Below are positions 17,172 to 25,744 of a DNA stretch of 64,000 nucleotides, piece after piece (the stretch's first letter is position 1; the number at the start of each line of letters is the position of its first letter). The translations under genes and the position numbers were made by a program. The notes under the pieces are model-generated. The model worked only from the letters and a program-made list of their open reading frames with translations. It had not been told where the DNA came from and ran no database searches. This DNA comes from Paenibacillus tyrphae (GTDB lineage: Bacteria > Bacillota > Bacilli > Paenibacillales > NBRC-103111), in the NCBI RefSeq assembly GCF_027925525.1, contig NZ_BSDJ01000007.1, forward strand, positions 227,293 to 291,292. Reading direction: 5' to 3'.

Positions 17172-17720
17172 TTATTTCGCCACCAGATGCTTGTCGCCTT
17201 TTTTCCAGCCGATCGGGCACAGACCGCCGGATTGCAGAGCTTCGAGAACGCGGAGCGTTTCTTCGACGCTGCGGCCGACATTGTTGTGATGAACGACTTG
17301 GTATTGCAGTTCGCCTTCCGGGCTGATGATGAACAGGCCGCGCAGCGCGATGCCTTCTTCTTCGATCAGAACGCCGTAGTCGCGCGATACTTGTTTCGTA
17401 ATATCGGCAGCCAGCGGGAAGTTCAATTGGCCAAGGCCGTTTTGATCTACCGGCGTGTTGATCCAAGCGCGGTGGGAATGAATGCTATCGATGGAAACGC
17501 CGAGGATTTCGGCATTGATCGCTTTAAATTGCGAAGCGGCTTCGCTGATTGCCGTAATTTCCGTCGGGCACACGAAAGTGAAGTCCAGCGGATAGAAGAA
17601 CAATACGAGCCACTTGCCTTTATAGTCGGACAAGGAAACTTTGCCGAACTCTTGTCCGTTCCCAAGGGCGGTGTCCATTGTAAAATCGGGTGCTTGTTTA
17701 CCTACCAAACGCTCTGCCAT
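17172..17720 (-). CDS. ykuU: 2-Cys peroxiredoxin, YkuU type
   Basis: 182 residues. MAERLVGKQAPDF opens a thioredoxin-fold peroxidase. The peroxidatic Cys is in FYPLDFTFVCPTEI and the resolving Cys in LQSGGLCPIGWKKG. The Arg of the active site is in IALRGLFIISPEG. It reduces hydrogen peroxide and organic peroxides in the cytosol with electrons from thioredoxin or AhpF-like partners. Sequence and length closely follow Bacillus YkuU. AGGGAGG lies ten bases before the ATG at 17720. A near-perfect PerR box and a SigA-like promoter lie upstream, so peroxide induction is expected. It is monocistronic. Confidence 0.93.
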   Translation of the reverse strand: MAERLVGKQAPDFTMDTALGNGQEFGKVSLSDYKGKWLVLFFYPLDFTFVCPTEITAISEAASQFKAINAEILGVSIDSIHSHRAWINTPVDQNGLGQLNFPLAADITKQVSRDYGVLIEEEGIALRGLFIISPEGELQYQVVHHNNVGRSVEETLRVLEALQSGGLCPIGWKKGDKHLVAK

Positions 17721-17775
17721 GTTCCAAAAATCCTCCCTTAAATTGGTTAATTGATCACGGTTTTTCACGATATAA

Positions 17776-17805
17776 ATCGTATCATTTGGAGCCCACCCAA
17801 GTCAA
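17776..17805 (-). promoter_or_regulatory. Promoter of the peroxiredoxin gene
   Basis: On the minus strand TTGACT (17805-17800) and TACGAT (17781-17776) are 18 bases apart, about 55 bases before the start codon. GATACG at 16-base spacing is an alternative -10. Confidence 0.55.
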
Positions 17806-17824
17806 GATTAAACTAATTATTTTT

Positions 17825-17839
17825 TTATAATAATTCTAA
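17825..17839 (-). promoter_or_regulatory. PerR box upstream of the peroxiredoxin promoter
   Basis: TTAGAATTATTATAA matches the 15-base PerR consensus TTATAATNATTATAA at all but one specified position. It lies about 20 bases upstream of the -35 element. PerR is the peroxide-sensing Fur-family repressor of Bacillales. Confidence 0.65.
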
Positions 17840-17881
17840 TCTAAGACAACCCAGACACACAATTGCGCTGTAGAAAAAAAG

Positions 17882-17924
17882 AAAAAACTCTTAAGAAATC
17901 GGAATTATTCCTCAAGAGTTTTTC
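17882..17924 (-). terminator. Terminator after leuB
   Basis: On the minus strand AAAACTCTTGAGG and CTTAAGAGTTTT form a stem ending in a T run, about 33 bases past the leuB stop. Confidence 0.75.
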
Positions 17925-17956
17925 CTACTTTCCGGTCTTGCTATTCGGTTCGAGCC

Positions 17957-19036
17957 TTATTTGCGGATCGCGTTAACGATCAGCTCGCCCATGGCGGTCG
18001 TGCCGATGGCCTTGCTCTTGTCGACGGCAATGTCGCCGGTGCGGTGACCCGCGTCCAGCACTTCCTTCACAGCGCGCTCGATCGCTTCGGCGGCGTCATG
18101 GTAGCCGAACGTCAGACGGTACATCAGCGCTACGGACAAGATCGTCGCGATCGGATTTGCGATGCCTTGGCCCGCAATATCCGGCGCGGAGCCGTGCACC
18201 GGCTCGTAGAGGCCGAACGCCCCTTCGCCCAGGGAGGCGGAGGACAGCATGCCGATCGATCCTGTCAGCATCGCCGCTTCGTCGCTCAGAATGTCGCCGA
18301 ACATGTTCTCCGTCACGATGACGTCGAAGCTGGACGGACGGCGCAGAAGCTGCATCGCGCAGTTGTCCACGAGCACGTGCTCCAGCTCGACATCCGGATA
18401 ATCCGGCGCGATCCGGTTGACCGTTTCTCTCCACAGGCGGGACGTTTCCAGTACGTTCGCTTTATCGACGGACGCCAGCTTCTTGCGGCGGGTGCGGGCG
18501 ATCTCGAACGCTTGGCGGACGATGCGTTCCACTTCCGTGACGTTGTATACGCACGTATCGACCGCTTCTTCTCCGTTCGCACCTTCGCGGCGGAATTTCT
18601 CTCCGAAGTAAATCCCCCCGGTCAGCTCGCGGACGACGATCAGGTCCGTGCCTTCAAGCACTTCCGGCTTCAGCGTGGAAGCTTCCTTCAAGCAGTCGAA
18701 TACGTTAGCCGGACGAATGTTGGAGAACAAGCCGAGCGCCTTGCGGATGCCGAGCAATCCCGTTTCCGGACGCAGCTCCTTCGGATTGTTGTCCCATTTC
18801 GGGCCGCCGACGGCTCCGAGCAGCACGGCGTCCGCTTTCTTACAAATTGCCAGCGTATCCTCCGGCAGCGGCGTTCCTTTCTCGTCAATGGCGATACCGC
18901 CGAACAAGCCGTGCTCGAACTCAAAACGGTACCCGAACACGTCCTCGGTTTTTTTCATGACTTTAATCGCTTCCGCTACAACCTCGGGACCGATGCCGTC
19001 CCCGGCGATAACGGCAATTTTCTTCACGTCTGCCAT
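17957..19036 (-). CDS. leuB: 3-isopropylmalate dehydrogenase
   Basis: 359 residues. It oxidatively decarboxylates 3-isopropylmalate to 2-oxoisocaproate with NAD in leucine synthesis. Visible family marks are [18 protein letters not shown] at the start, [23 protein letters not shown], the substrate Lys/Asp pair region ([20 protein letters not shown]), [14 protein letters not shown] and the NAD loop [23 protein letters not shown] lies eight bases before the ATG at 19036; a GTG three codons upstream overlaps that site. It stands alone, about 6.7 kb from leuA, with ydbT upstream on the same strand, and no leuC or leuD is present between. The usual ilv-leu operon is therefore split. Confidence 0.96.
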   Translation of the reverse strand: MADVKKIAVIAGDGIGPEVVAEAIKVMKKTEDVFGYRFEFEHGLFGGIAIDEKGTPLPEDTLAICKKADAVLLGAVGGPKWDNNPKELRPETGLLGIRKALGLFSNIRPANVFDCLKEASTLKPEVLEGTDLIVVRELTGGIYFGEKFRREGANGEEAVDTCVYNVTEVERIVRQAFEIARTRRKKLASVDKANVLETSRLWRETVNRIAPDYPDVELEHVLVDNCAMQLLRRPSSFDVIVTENMFGDILSDEAAMLTGSIGMLSSASLGEGAFGLYEPVHGSAPDIAGQGIANPIATILSVALMYRLTFGYHDAAEAIERAVKEVLDAGHRTGDIAVDKSKAIGTTAMGELIVNAIRK

Positions 19037-19223
19037 TGGTTTCACTCCTAAATAAATTCATTATCTCTTTTGTAGCACATTTGTCCGTCTTTGCGCCAAG
19101 ACATAAATCGAATAATTTTAATAGACAAAACCTATAACCATCACCGTACCGATAACCGGCCTCCCGGACTTCTCCAGAGCTGGAAGGCGGGACGCGCTCC
19201 GAATCGGGCACGCCGGCGCCCTT

Positions 19224-20723
19224 CTATTCCATTTTGACCTCTTTGCGGCGTCCCATATACCACTTGACGAACGACTCGGCCAGCTCGGCCGGCGCATCGT
19301 CGATCCCGGCGCGACGTACCGGCTTGGCCCGGTTCATGGTCCCGACGGACGCGAGCCCCAGCCATTTTTGAAATAGACTGCGGGTCACGTTCACTTCAAT
19401 AATCTTCTCCCGCTTCGATACGAATAATGCCGTTGTCAGACTTCCCGTTTGGAACTGAATGAAGTTATCCTTCAAGACGTACCGCGTATTGGCGTAATCA
19501 AGCCATCTGGATACAAAGATCCATATCAGCAAAACGCCGGATAACACCCACCAAGTCTGTTCGAATCCAAGCAACCGCGGCTTGAAATAAAATAGAGCGG
19601 CCGTCGCCAGAATCCAAAGCCAGCTTGGCCTTAGCATGCGTACCCATAACGATTTCGCAGGAAGCCGGTTCATCTTGCGGGTCACTTCATAAGCCGGCAG
19701 CATTTCCGAGATCATCTCATAAGCGCGTTGAACAGGCAGAAAAGGATACAGCGAGCTGATTTCCAGCTTGTCTTCCCCATCGCCAAGGCCCCCTGCACTG
19801 GTCAGCTTCACTTCGGCGAGTCCGAGCAAGCGCTTCAGCACAGACTGTGTAATTTCAACCGCCTGCACCCTTTGCTTGGCTATGGAAAATACCGTTTCGT
19901 CGACCAGGCCTTTGGTGATGTAAATCCGCTCGGGATCGGAAGAAATCTCGTATTTCCCATACTTCACAAAGGTTCTGACGATTCCGAAAGCGACGGAGAC
20001 CACGGCGAGCACAACGATCAGAATTGCGGCAATCCACCAGGAGTCCATAATGATGGAAAACAAGCCTTTCGCCTCTTGCTTCACATGAAAGAATTGATCG
20101 ATTTTGGAATAGGCGGAACCGAGCAAAGGAATAAGGAGCAGAAAGCTTAAGGATGTAAAGGAAGCTCGTACAATATCCTTTCTTGTCGGCTTAAAATGAA
20201 CAGTCCGCCGCAGATTCACCGCTTCGGCATGCGACTCTGCGGCAGCTTCGCCGTCCTGTACCGTCATCAGCCCGCCCGGCACCGGGCTCGCCACATGCTT
20301 TTCAATATTGTCGGCTTCCGCTAAAGAGATAACCACGAATTCGACAGCAGCCTCTTCACCGGTGAGCCCTGTTTCAAATCGGATGGAAGTCATATTAAAC
20401 AGCCGATGGAATAAGGTCGTGTGACGGTTGACGTTTTGAATTTTGGCAAAAGGAATCGTTCGTACGGACTTGGTGAACACCCCTTCATAGAGATGAAACG
20501 AAGCATCGTCGAGCTTGTATTTATGCGTCAGCCACTGAAATAGAATGACGAGAACAGCGACCCCGAGAAAAAGAAAAAAAGCGATCCTCCCATACTTAAG
20601 GAAAGTCGAATCCGAACCGAATTTGATCACGAACAAATACATGGCGATGACAAACGAGAATTTGGCCAACTTCCATAATTTCCAAACCATCGTCAGCGGA
20701 TGATGCCGTTTCGCTTCGGTCAT
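19224..20723 (-). CDS. ydbT: Membrane protein with bacterial PH domains, YdbT-like
   Basis: 499 residues. Three stretches of membrane helices (about 22-65, 185-250 and 365-400) alternate with three bacterial Pleckstrin-like (bPH_2) domains. These carry the repeated motifs FAKIQNVNRHTTLFHRLFNM, SIAKQRVQAVEITQSVLKRL and SKREKIIEVNVTRSLFQKWL. In Bacillus the YdbS/YdbT pair gives tolerance to circular bacteriocins such as amylocyclicin. The start codon overlaps the stop of ydbS by four bases (ATGA), so the two are translationally coupled. A role in envelope protection is inferred from the homologues. Confidence 0.88.
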   Translation of the reverse strand: MTEAKRHHPLTMVWKLWKLAKFSFVIAMYLFVIKFGSDSTFLKYGRIAFFLFLGVAVLVILFQWLTHKYKLDDASFHLYEGVFTKSVRTIPFAKIQNVNRHTTLFHRLFNMTSIRFETGLTGEEAAVEFVVISLAEADNIEKHVASPVPGGLMTVQDGEAAAESHAEAVNLRRTVHFKPTRKDIVRASFTSLSFLLLIPLLGSAYSKIDQFFHVKQEAKGLFSIIMDSWWIAAILIVVLAVVSVAFGIVRTFVKYGKYEISSDPERIYITKGLVDETVFSIAKQRVQAVEITQSVLKRLLGLAEVKLTSAGGLGDGEDKLEISSLYPFLPVQRAYEMISEMLPAYEVTRKMNRLPAKSLWVRMLRPSWLWILATAALFYFKPRLLGFEQTWWVLSGVLLIWIFVSRWLDYANTRYVLKDNFIQFQTGSLTTALFVSKREKIIEVNVTRSLFQKWLGLASVGTMNRAKPVRRAGIDDAPAELAESFVKWYMGRRKEVKME

Positions 20724-21214
20724 GACTCCACTTCCTTTAGTTTGGCGAAATGGGCAATTTGATCTCTTAACTCAATCGCGACCTCTTTAGGCAGAGCAGG
20801 TATGGCATGCGTCGATCCCATCGTTTTGATTGAGACCGAGCAGAGGCCGTACTTTCGTAGAAGCGGTCCTTGCTTCATGGCGACCGACTGGATTTTGGTC
20901 ATCGGGACGAGCCGATGCTCTTCGTTTAACGCGCCCGATTTCAGCTGCAAAAACTCTTCATTCATATCGTAGCGCCAGTTGTTATAAAGTAAAAACGGTC
21001 TATAGAAAGACCAGATCGCTGACGGCACGGAAATGACGGCAAGACCGATAAGAATCCAGCCGATCCACTCTTTCCATGCGTACCGATAATCCAAATAGAG
21101 CAAAACTCCAAGCACGACAAAGCCTATCACATTCGAAATCGTTTCACTGACGATCCATACTTTGACCGCGTCTTCGGACAATCGTCTTTGAGGCGCGCCA
21201 ATTGGAGAAAACAT
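20720..21214 (-). CDS. ydbS: PH-domain membrane protein, YdbS-like
   Basis: 164 residues from an ATG with AGGGGTG six bases upstream; a longer frame adds 26 residues without a ribosome-binding site. Two membrane helices (about 25-75, VSETISNVIGFVVLGVLLYL and GWILIGLAVISVPSAIWSFY) precede one bPH_2 domain with LVPMTKIQSVAMKQGPLLRK and SIKTMGSTHAIPALP. It forms an operon with ydbT by a four-base overlap. The pair is a membrane complex linked to bacteriocin tolerance in Bacillus. Confidence 0.85.
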   Translation of the reverse strand: MFSPIGAPQRRLSEDAVKVWIVSETISNVIGFVVLGVLLYLDYRYAWKEWIGWILIGLAVISVPSAIWSFYRPFLLYNNWRYDMNEEFLQLKSGALNEEHRLVPMTKIQSVAMKQGPLLRKYGLCSVSIKTMGSTHAIPALPKEVAIELRDQIAHFAKLKEVES

Positions 21215-21300
21215 AATTTCACCCCTATAGCTCCATGCTGCCATGTTCATGTTTCTGATTTCAACCTTAGCAGCTTTCAGCATCTTAATCAATAAATTTT

Positions 21301-21315
21301 TATCGAAAAACGATA
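21301..21315. promoter_or_regulatory. Inverted repeat between divergent ydbS and DUF2975 genes
   Basis: TATCG-AAAAA-CGATA is a short perfect dyad in the ~200-base divergent region, just upstream of the rightward promoter. It could be an operator for the HTH protein at 22011-22229. This is inferred from position only. Confidence 0.35.
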
Positions 21316-21323
21316 ATTTTTTA

Positions 21324-21352
21324 TTGTTTAGGATAAAATAATATGGTAGATT
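21324..21352 (+). promoter_or_regulatory. Promoter of the DUF2975-HTH pair
   Basis: TTGTTT (21324-21329) and TAGATT (21347-21352) are 17 bases apart, 67 bases before the first gene. Confidence 0.45.
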
Positions 21353-21418
21353 AATGAACGGAAGCGGCCTTTTGCCCGATTCGTTACTATATTTTCTGCT
21401 ATAAAGGAGTTATCCTTC

Positions 21419-21991
21419 ATGAAATCAAAAATCGTCTTTAAAATAGGCGCAATCCTGTGTCTCATTTGTTTTTACTTTGTTGTATTGATGGGGATATTTG
21501 CGTTAGGGGAACATTCCTTACGTCTGTGGAGCCCGGATAGCGAACTCGCCCGGTCCTTCGGAGACTTCCAGCCTTTATTTAGTTATATTGATCTCAACTT
21601 TTATCAGCAGCCGGAGCTTTATACCGATCCGTCCTTTGTTCAACTATCGTTCATTTCCACGACGTGCATGCTCTTGTTCATGCTCTTATTCTTATGGTTT
21701 ATGCGCAAGCTCCTGAACAATATATATGAAGACAGTCTTTTTTCGTATGAGAACGTGTCGATTGTTTTCAAATTAGGGCTGACGATCATCGTTGCGGGGT
21801 CGGCCTTTACGTATACCGACGGCCTTCTGTTATCGAAGGCGCTTGCGGCCTTAACGGTTTCCAATGCGCAAATTTCGCTTTCCAACCTGTCCTATGTCGA
21901 TACGATAACCGGCGGGATCGTGCTCCTGTTGATCTCTTGGGCTTTAAAAATAGCGGTACATGCAGTGGAGGAAAATAGCAAAACAATTTAA
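21419..21991 (+). CDS. DUF2975 membrane protein
   Basis: 190 residues with four predicted membrane helices (about 8-32, 72-98, 118-142 and 165-184). AAAGGAG stands nine bases before the ATG. The central MRKLLNNIYEDSLFSYENVS, with its Phe-x-x-Glu-Asn-like turn, is typical of DUF2975 proteins such as YoaS of Bacillus. These are nearly always followed by a small Cro/CI-like regulator, as here, where the downstream gene starts 19 bases after the stop. The pair resembles a membrane partner with its transcription factor; the biochemical role is not known. The region is more AT-rich than the flanking metabolic genes. Confidence 0.85.
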   Translation: MKSKIVFKIGAILCLICFYFVVLMGIFALGEHSLRLWSPDSELARSFGDFQPLFSYIDLNFYQQPELYTDPSFVQLSFISTTCMLLFMLLFLWFMRKLLNNIYEDSLFSYENVSIVFKLGLTIIVAGSAFTYTDGLLLSKALAALTVSNAQISLSNLSYVDTITGGIVLLLISWALKIAVHAVEENSKTI

Positions 21992-22010
21992 CTGCGAAGT
22001 AGGCGATAAA

Positions 22011-22229
22011 ATGATAAGAATCAAACTGGATGTCGTGATGGCGGAGCGTAAAATGTCGTTAAACCGGCTCTCCGAACTGGTCGGCATCACGCCGGCCAAT
22101 TTGTCGATCTTAAAAAACGAAAACGGAAAAGCCATTCGCTTTACGACACTGGATGCGTTGTGCAAAGCTTTAAACTGCCAGCCCGGCGATTTAATGGAAT
22201 ATATCGACGAGAACGAAAATCAAGACTAG
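22011..22229 (+). CDS. Cro/CI-family small regulator, YozG type
   Basis: 72 residues. MIRIKLDVVMAERKMSLNRL opens a helix-turn-helix with LVGITPANLSILKN as turn and recognition helix and FTTLDALCKALNCQPGDLME as the closing helices, the standard YozG/HigA-like fold. It is coupled to the DUF2975 membrane protein. An ATG 17 codons upstream lies inside the preceding gene's end and lacks a ribosome-binding site; GAAGTAGGCG precedes the chosen ATG. It probably represses its own pair, perhaps through the dyad at 21301. Confidence 0.88.
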   Translation: MIRIKLDVVMAERKMSLNRLSELVGITPANLSILKNENGKAIRFTTLDALCKALNCQPGDLMEYIDENENQD

Positions 22230-22238
22230 CGCTAATAG

Positions 22239-22275
22239 AACAAAAGGAACCCTTATGCGGGGTTCCTTTTGTTTG
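22239..22275 (+). terminator. Terminator after the DUF2975-HTH pair
   Basis: AACAAAAGGAACCC pairs with GGGTTCCTTTTGTT around a short loop, ten bases past the stop. The symmetric A and T runs allow action on both strands. Confidence 0.9.
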
Positions 22276-22418
22276 AATAATAAACTGCTACGCCATGATT
22301 CGTTCCATAGACTGCAACCATGGGGTCCGCCACCCGCCGTGCGGCACCGCAATCGCAACGCGCGCGCCCGGAGAGGTGAGTGGTGGCTGCGTTGCTTCCG
22401 ACCATCGCCCCCCCCACT

Positions 22419-23318
22419 CTATCGCAAATCCCGCAGCAGCCGCAAATTGCCCAGCGTCAGCACACTCTTCCACGCTTCTTTCGCTAGCGGCCAAACGTCC
22501 TCGTACTGCCCCCAAGCCCACGCCGGCTCCCAGGCCCCCTCCTCCGTCTGCCCCCGGACGATGAACTCCAGATTGGCCGGTATGATATCCTTGTACCGCT
22601 CGTAGTATGGAGACTGCCGCGTTGTCGCCACTTGCACCGGCTGCAGCCCGTACCCGCTCCACTGTGCCGGATCGACCGTGACACAACGGCCGATCATCGT
22701 ATCGAGCCGGTCCGCGATCCGCGCCCGCTGCTCGCCGGTAAGCCGCTCGGACAAGCGCAGGTAACACAACAGCTCATGGAATTCGTCCAGCGACGATTCC
22801 GAACACAGCTTACCGACGGCAAGCTCTGTCAGCTTGTCCGCCCAGCCTTCCGCCTCCGCTAATTCCCGGAACTGAATAAAGTAGCCCGCGATTTCCGCGC
22901 TCGGATTGCCCCAGTACGGATTCGCCTTGCTGTAATCCCACCACGGGGCCCGAGGGGACTGCTCGACCTCCGGCGGCACCTTGTCCCAGCCCGAAATCGC
23001 AGGGTCGTACGTTTCCGCGAAGTAACGCAGCGCTTTTCCGGTCATCTCCCTGCCAGCCTCCCGGGGAAGAAGGGACAGCGTTTGCAGCGCTACGGTCGTG
23101 GCGATTGCCGAGGACGCCTCGCAGCGAATATCCGGCTCCAGTCCATGCCCGAAGCCGCCGTCTTCGTTCTGGTAAGGCTCTAGCGCCCTGACTACGCCCT
23201 CCGCGCGTCCCCCCTCGAACTCATACCAATACATCGCCTTTTCCAGCGGTCGCGCTTTCGTTTGCAGGTAGTGCTTGGCCCGTTCTTCCGCCGCTGCAGC
23301 GGCTCTATTGAATTCCAT
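22419..23318 (-). CDS. Toroid-fold protein (squalene/prenyl cyclase-like), unknown function
   Basis: 299 residues with AAGGAGG before the ATG. The segment RALEPYQNEDGGFGHGLEPD carries the QxxDGGFG motif of the alpha/alpha-toroid repeats seen in prenyltransferases and terpene cyclases, repeated weakly as QTEEGAWEPAWAWGQ near the end. The rest is helical, with many Trp and Tyr that could line a cavity (WWDYSKANPYWGNP). No catalytic DXDD motif for a cyclase is visible and no signal peptide. Such proteins are common hypotheticals in Paenibacillus and may bind sugars or prenyl chains. It is flanked by an AraC regulator on the same strand upstream, but 130 bases separate them. Confidence 0.7.
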   Translation of the reverse strand: MEFNRAAAAAEERAKHYLQTKARPLEKAMYWYEFEGGRAEGVVRALEPYQNEDGGFGHGLEPDIRCEASSAIATTVALQTLSLLPREAGREMTGKALRYFAETYDPAISGWDKVPPEVEQSPRAPWWDYSKANPYWGNPSAEIAGYFIQFRELAEAEGWADKLTELAVGKLCSESSLDEFHELLCYLRLSERLTGEQRARIADRLDTMIGRCVTVDPAQWSGYGLQPVQVATTRQSPYYERYKDIIPANLEFIVRGQTEEGAWEPAWAWGQYEDVWPLAKEAWKSVLTLGNLRLLRDLR

Positions 23319-23447
23319 CGCTCACACGCCTCCTTGATGTTCGATTTCCGTATACCAGTGTAACCGGCGTTAAGCAGCATGTATTGAACAAATCGGACAT
23401 TAGTGGATGTGAACGATCCGCTACGTACATGGCGGCCGGACTACCTG

Positions 23448-24272
23448 CTAGGACATCATCAACGAGGAAGGAAGCTCGCCGTAAAAGCGCTTGAAGTCGC
23501 GAATAAAATGGGCTTGATCGCAGTATCCGTAAGCCCCGGCAATTTCCTGCCAAGAAAGCCTGGGATTCCTTTCCGCATCGCGAAGTATATTTTGAAACCG
23601 GACAATGCCGCAAAATGTTTTCGGCCCCAGCCCGATCCGGCCGTCGAACAGCCGCTGCAGTTGCCTTGCGCTAACATTCCCCGACCGGGCCAACTGCTGG
23701 ACGTTGACCGCCCCCCTGGCCGCAAAAATACGCACCATCGCTTCATGCAGCGCTGGCGGCGCTTCGGCCCTGCCGCTATCCGCAGCCGCCAGCAGGCGGA
23801 GCAGCGCCGTTTCGACACAGACGATCCGTTCCGCCGACCCTACGGCAAGCCTCAGCTTCTCCCCGAGCTCCGCGACCGCTTTTCCCCATACGTCCGTGCC
23901 CCGAAACAGCGCATTTTTAAACTCGCCGAGCGGCACTCCTATAAAAGGATACGCTCCCCCCGGAAAAAACCGCACCGCAAACGTTTCCGATGCGCCTTCG
24001 CGCTTCGGCCCCGGGCTGAAGGGAAGCTCGAACGCCCCGCAATAACGGATAGAAACGTCTCCCCCGCCCGCGGCTTCCCATTCAAAAATCAAATCCGTAC
24101 AGCCGTCCGGAACGACGGTGACCGCAGGTTCGTTTCGCATTCCCGCTCCAGCCGTCCAGGAGCTCCAATAGCACGATACATACGCCTTAAGCGCGGAGCA
24201 TGGCTTGTGTTCCGCGTAATGATCCGGGGTTCGCGCCCCCTGCGTCGGTTCGAACATCAGGTAAGATTCCAC
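23448..24272 (-). CDS. AraC-family transcriptional regulator
   Basis: 274 residues. The N-terminal ~150 residues match the DUF6597-type sensory domain (CSALKAYVSCYWSSW, TVVPDGCTDLIFEW, AVRFFPGGAYPFIGV). The C-terminal part has two helix-turn-helix motifs of AraC type (VNVQQLARSGNVSARQLQRL, then WQEIAGAYGYCDQAHFIRDF and RFYGELPS). It binds DNA as an activator, with a small molecule as likely signal. The start is a GTG with GGAG nine bases upstream; an ATG five codons later is the alternative. It is divergent from an aminotransferase gene with a good promoter, so that gene is a possible target. Confidence 0.88.
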   Translation of the reverse strand: MESYLMFEPTQGARTPDHYAEHKPCSALKAYVSCYWSSWTAGAGMRNEPAVTVVPDGCTDLIFEWEAAGGGDVSIRYCGAFELPFSPGPKREGASETFAVRFFPGGAYPFIGVPLGEFKNALFRGTDVWGKAVAELGEKLRLAVGSAERIVCVETALLRLLAAADSGRAEAPPALHEAMVRIFAARGAVNVQQLARSGNVSARQLQRLFDGRIGLGPKTFCGIVRFQNILRDAERNPRLSWQEIAGAYGYCDQAHFIRDFKRFYGELPSSLMMS

Positions 24273-24378
24273 ATCGTCCGGCTCCTTCCATCTTCGTGCT
24301 GATACGAATAGTCTACCACACCGATCCTTTGGACGCCTTGGCAGCATGCGAACGGCCGCTGTCGGCTTTTGGCGGCAG

Positions 24379-24407
24379 TTGTCATCTCCCCCGGATAGGT
24401 TTACAAT
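24379..24407 (+). promoter_or_regulatory. Promoter of the aminotransferase gene
   Basis: TTGTCA (24379-24384) and TACAAT (24402-24407) are 17 bases apart, 55 bases before the start codon. Confidence 0.65.
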
Positions 24408-24462
24408 TAAATTTATCACTTGAAGCAACATTCACTTCTTTTCGCTAAAGGAGCCTGAACCG

Positions 24463-25665
24463 ATGAAATACCGTTTTTCCGATACAACCAAAGCTTTCGA
24501 ATCGTCGGCCGTGCGCGAGATCCTGAAATTGACCCAGGGCCGTTCGATCATTTCGCTCGCCGGCGGCTTGCCGAACGAACAGTTTTTTCCGGTAGAAGCG
24601 GTCAACGAAGCGTTCGATCGCGTGTTCAAGCAGGGCAAGGGCGTACTGCAGTACGGCTTAACCGAGGGCTACACGCCGCTGCGCGAAAACATCTCGAAGC
24701 ATCTGGAACGCAAAGGCATCCTCGCCGGTGTCGACAACATGCTGCTGACGACGGGGTCACAGCAAGCGATCGACCTGCTCACCCGCGTCTATATCGACCC
24801 GGGCGACGTCATTCTCGTCGAGCGTCCGACTTACCTTGCCGCCATTCAAGTGTTCCAATCCCGCCAGGCGAAACTCATCTCCGTCGACTGCGACGCGGAC
24901 GGCATGATTCCCGAAGATCTGGAGCGTAAAATCAAGCAGCACCATCCGAAGCTCGTTTACGTCATCCCGACCTTCTCCAACCCGACGGGGAAATCGTGGA
25001 GCTTGGAGCGACGCCAAAGCACGCTGAACTTGTGTAAAAGTAACGATGTGCTGATTTTGGAAGACGACCCGTACGGCGAGCTGCGCTTCGGCGGCGGTGA
25101 GCCGATGCCGTCGATTTTTTCGTTGGAGCAGGAAGCCAGCGTAGGCACGGTTGTCTACACCAGCACGTTCTCGAAAATCGTTGCTCCGGCACTGCGCACG
25201 GGCTGGGTCGTCGGCGACGAGCAGGTGATCCGTCACATGACCCGCGCCAAGCAAGCGGCCGATTTGCACTCCAGCACGATGGACCAGCAGGCGCTGCATC
25301 AGTTGTTCGAGCATTTCGATCTGTACGGCCATATCGATCAGATCCGAACAGCTTACGAGACGCGGATGCGGCAGATGATCGACCTGATGAAAGCGAAAAA
25401 CTGGGACGGCGTGCAGTGGATCGAGCCGAAAGGCGGCATGTTCGTCTGGGTGGAAATGCCGGAGCATATCAACACGCAGGAACTGCTTAAGCTGGCTGTC
25501 GAAGAAGGCGTTGCTTTCGTCCCGGGCATCAGCTTCTTCGCGAACGAGCCGCAGACGAACACGATGCGGCTGAACTTCACCCATACGGACACCGAGGACA
25601 TGGTCCGTGCATTCGACCGGTTGGACCGTGCTCTGCAGCGCATGCAGCAGACTACGGCGCGTTGA
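24463..25665 (+). CDS. PLP-dependent class I/II aminotransferase (LysN/KAT type)
   Basis: 400 residues with AAAGGAGCC upstream. It is a fold-type I aminotransferase of the 2-aminoadipate/kynurenine (LysN, MocR-like) group, here without the GntR head. Marks are SIISLAGGLPNEQFFP, LQYGLTEGYTPLRE, TTGSQQAIDLLTRV, the PLP-stacking Tyr in RPTYLAAIQVF, FSNPTGKSW, the Asp in LILEDDPYGELRF and the Schiff-base Lys in YTSTFSKIVAPALRTGW. It probably transfers the amino group of branched, aromatic or aminoadipate substrates. It converges on leuA, sharing a terminator; whether it serves branched-chain amino acids cannot be told from the sequence. Confidence 0.88.
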   Translation: MKYRFSDTTKAFESSAVREILKLTQGRSIISLAGGLPNEQFFPVEAVNEAFDRVFKQGKGVLQYGLTEGYTPLRENISKHLERKGILAGVDNMLLTTGSQQAIDLLTRVYIDPGDVILVERPTYLAAIQVFQSRQAKLISVDCDADGMIPEDLERKIKQHHPKLVYVIPTFSNPTGKSWSLERRQSTLNLCKSNDVLILEDDPYGELRFGGGEPMPSIFSLEQEASVGTVVYTSTFSKIVAPALRTGWVVGDEQVIRHMTRAKQAADLHSSTMDQQALHQLFEHFDLYGHIDQIRTAYETRMRQMIDLMKAKNWDGVQWIEPKGGMFVWVEMPEHINTQELLKLAVEEGVAFVPGISFFANEPQTNTMRLNFTHTDTEDMVRAFDRLDRALQRMQQTTAR

Positions 25666-25695
25666 GCGAACGAAGGGTAAATACTATTAAATAAA

Positions 25696-25742
25696 TATAG
25701 GCGATAGCCTTCCCCGGTATTCCGGGGGGCTATCGCCTATTT
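25696..25742. terminator. Bidirectional terminator between aminotransferase and leuA
   Basis: AATAGGCGATAGCC-like and GGCTATCGCCTATT arms enclose a nested CCCCGG/CCGGGG hairpin. It serves both converging transcripts, the aminotransferase and the ilv-leu operon. Confidence 0.9.
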
Positions 25743-25744
25743 CG

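Noticed and set aside
22288..22767. 159-codon minus-strand ORF overlapping the toroid-like gene
   Set aside because: Wrong frame; composition is shadow-like and it crosses a gene with a good start.
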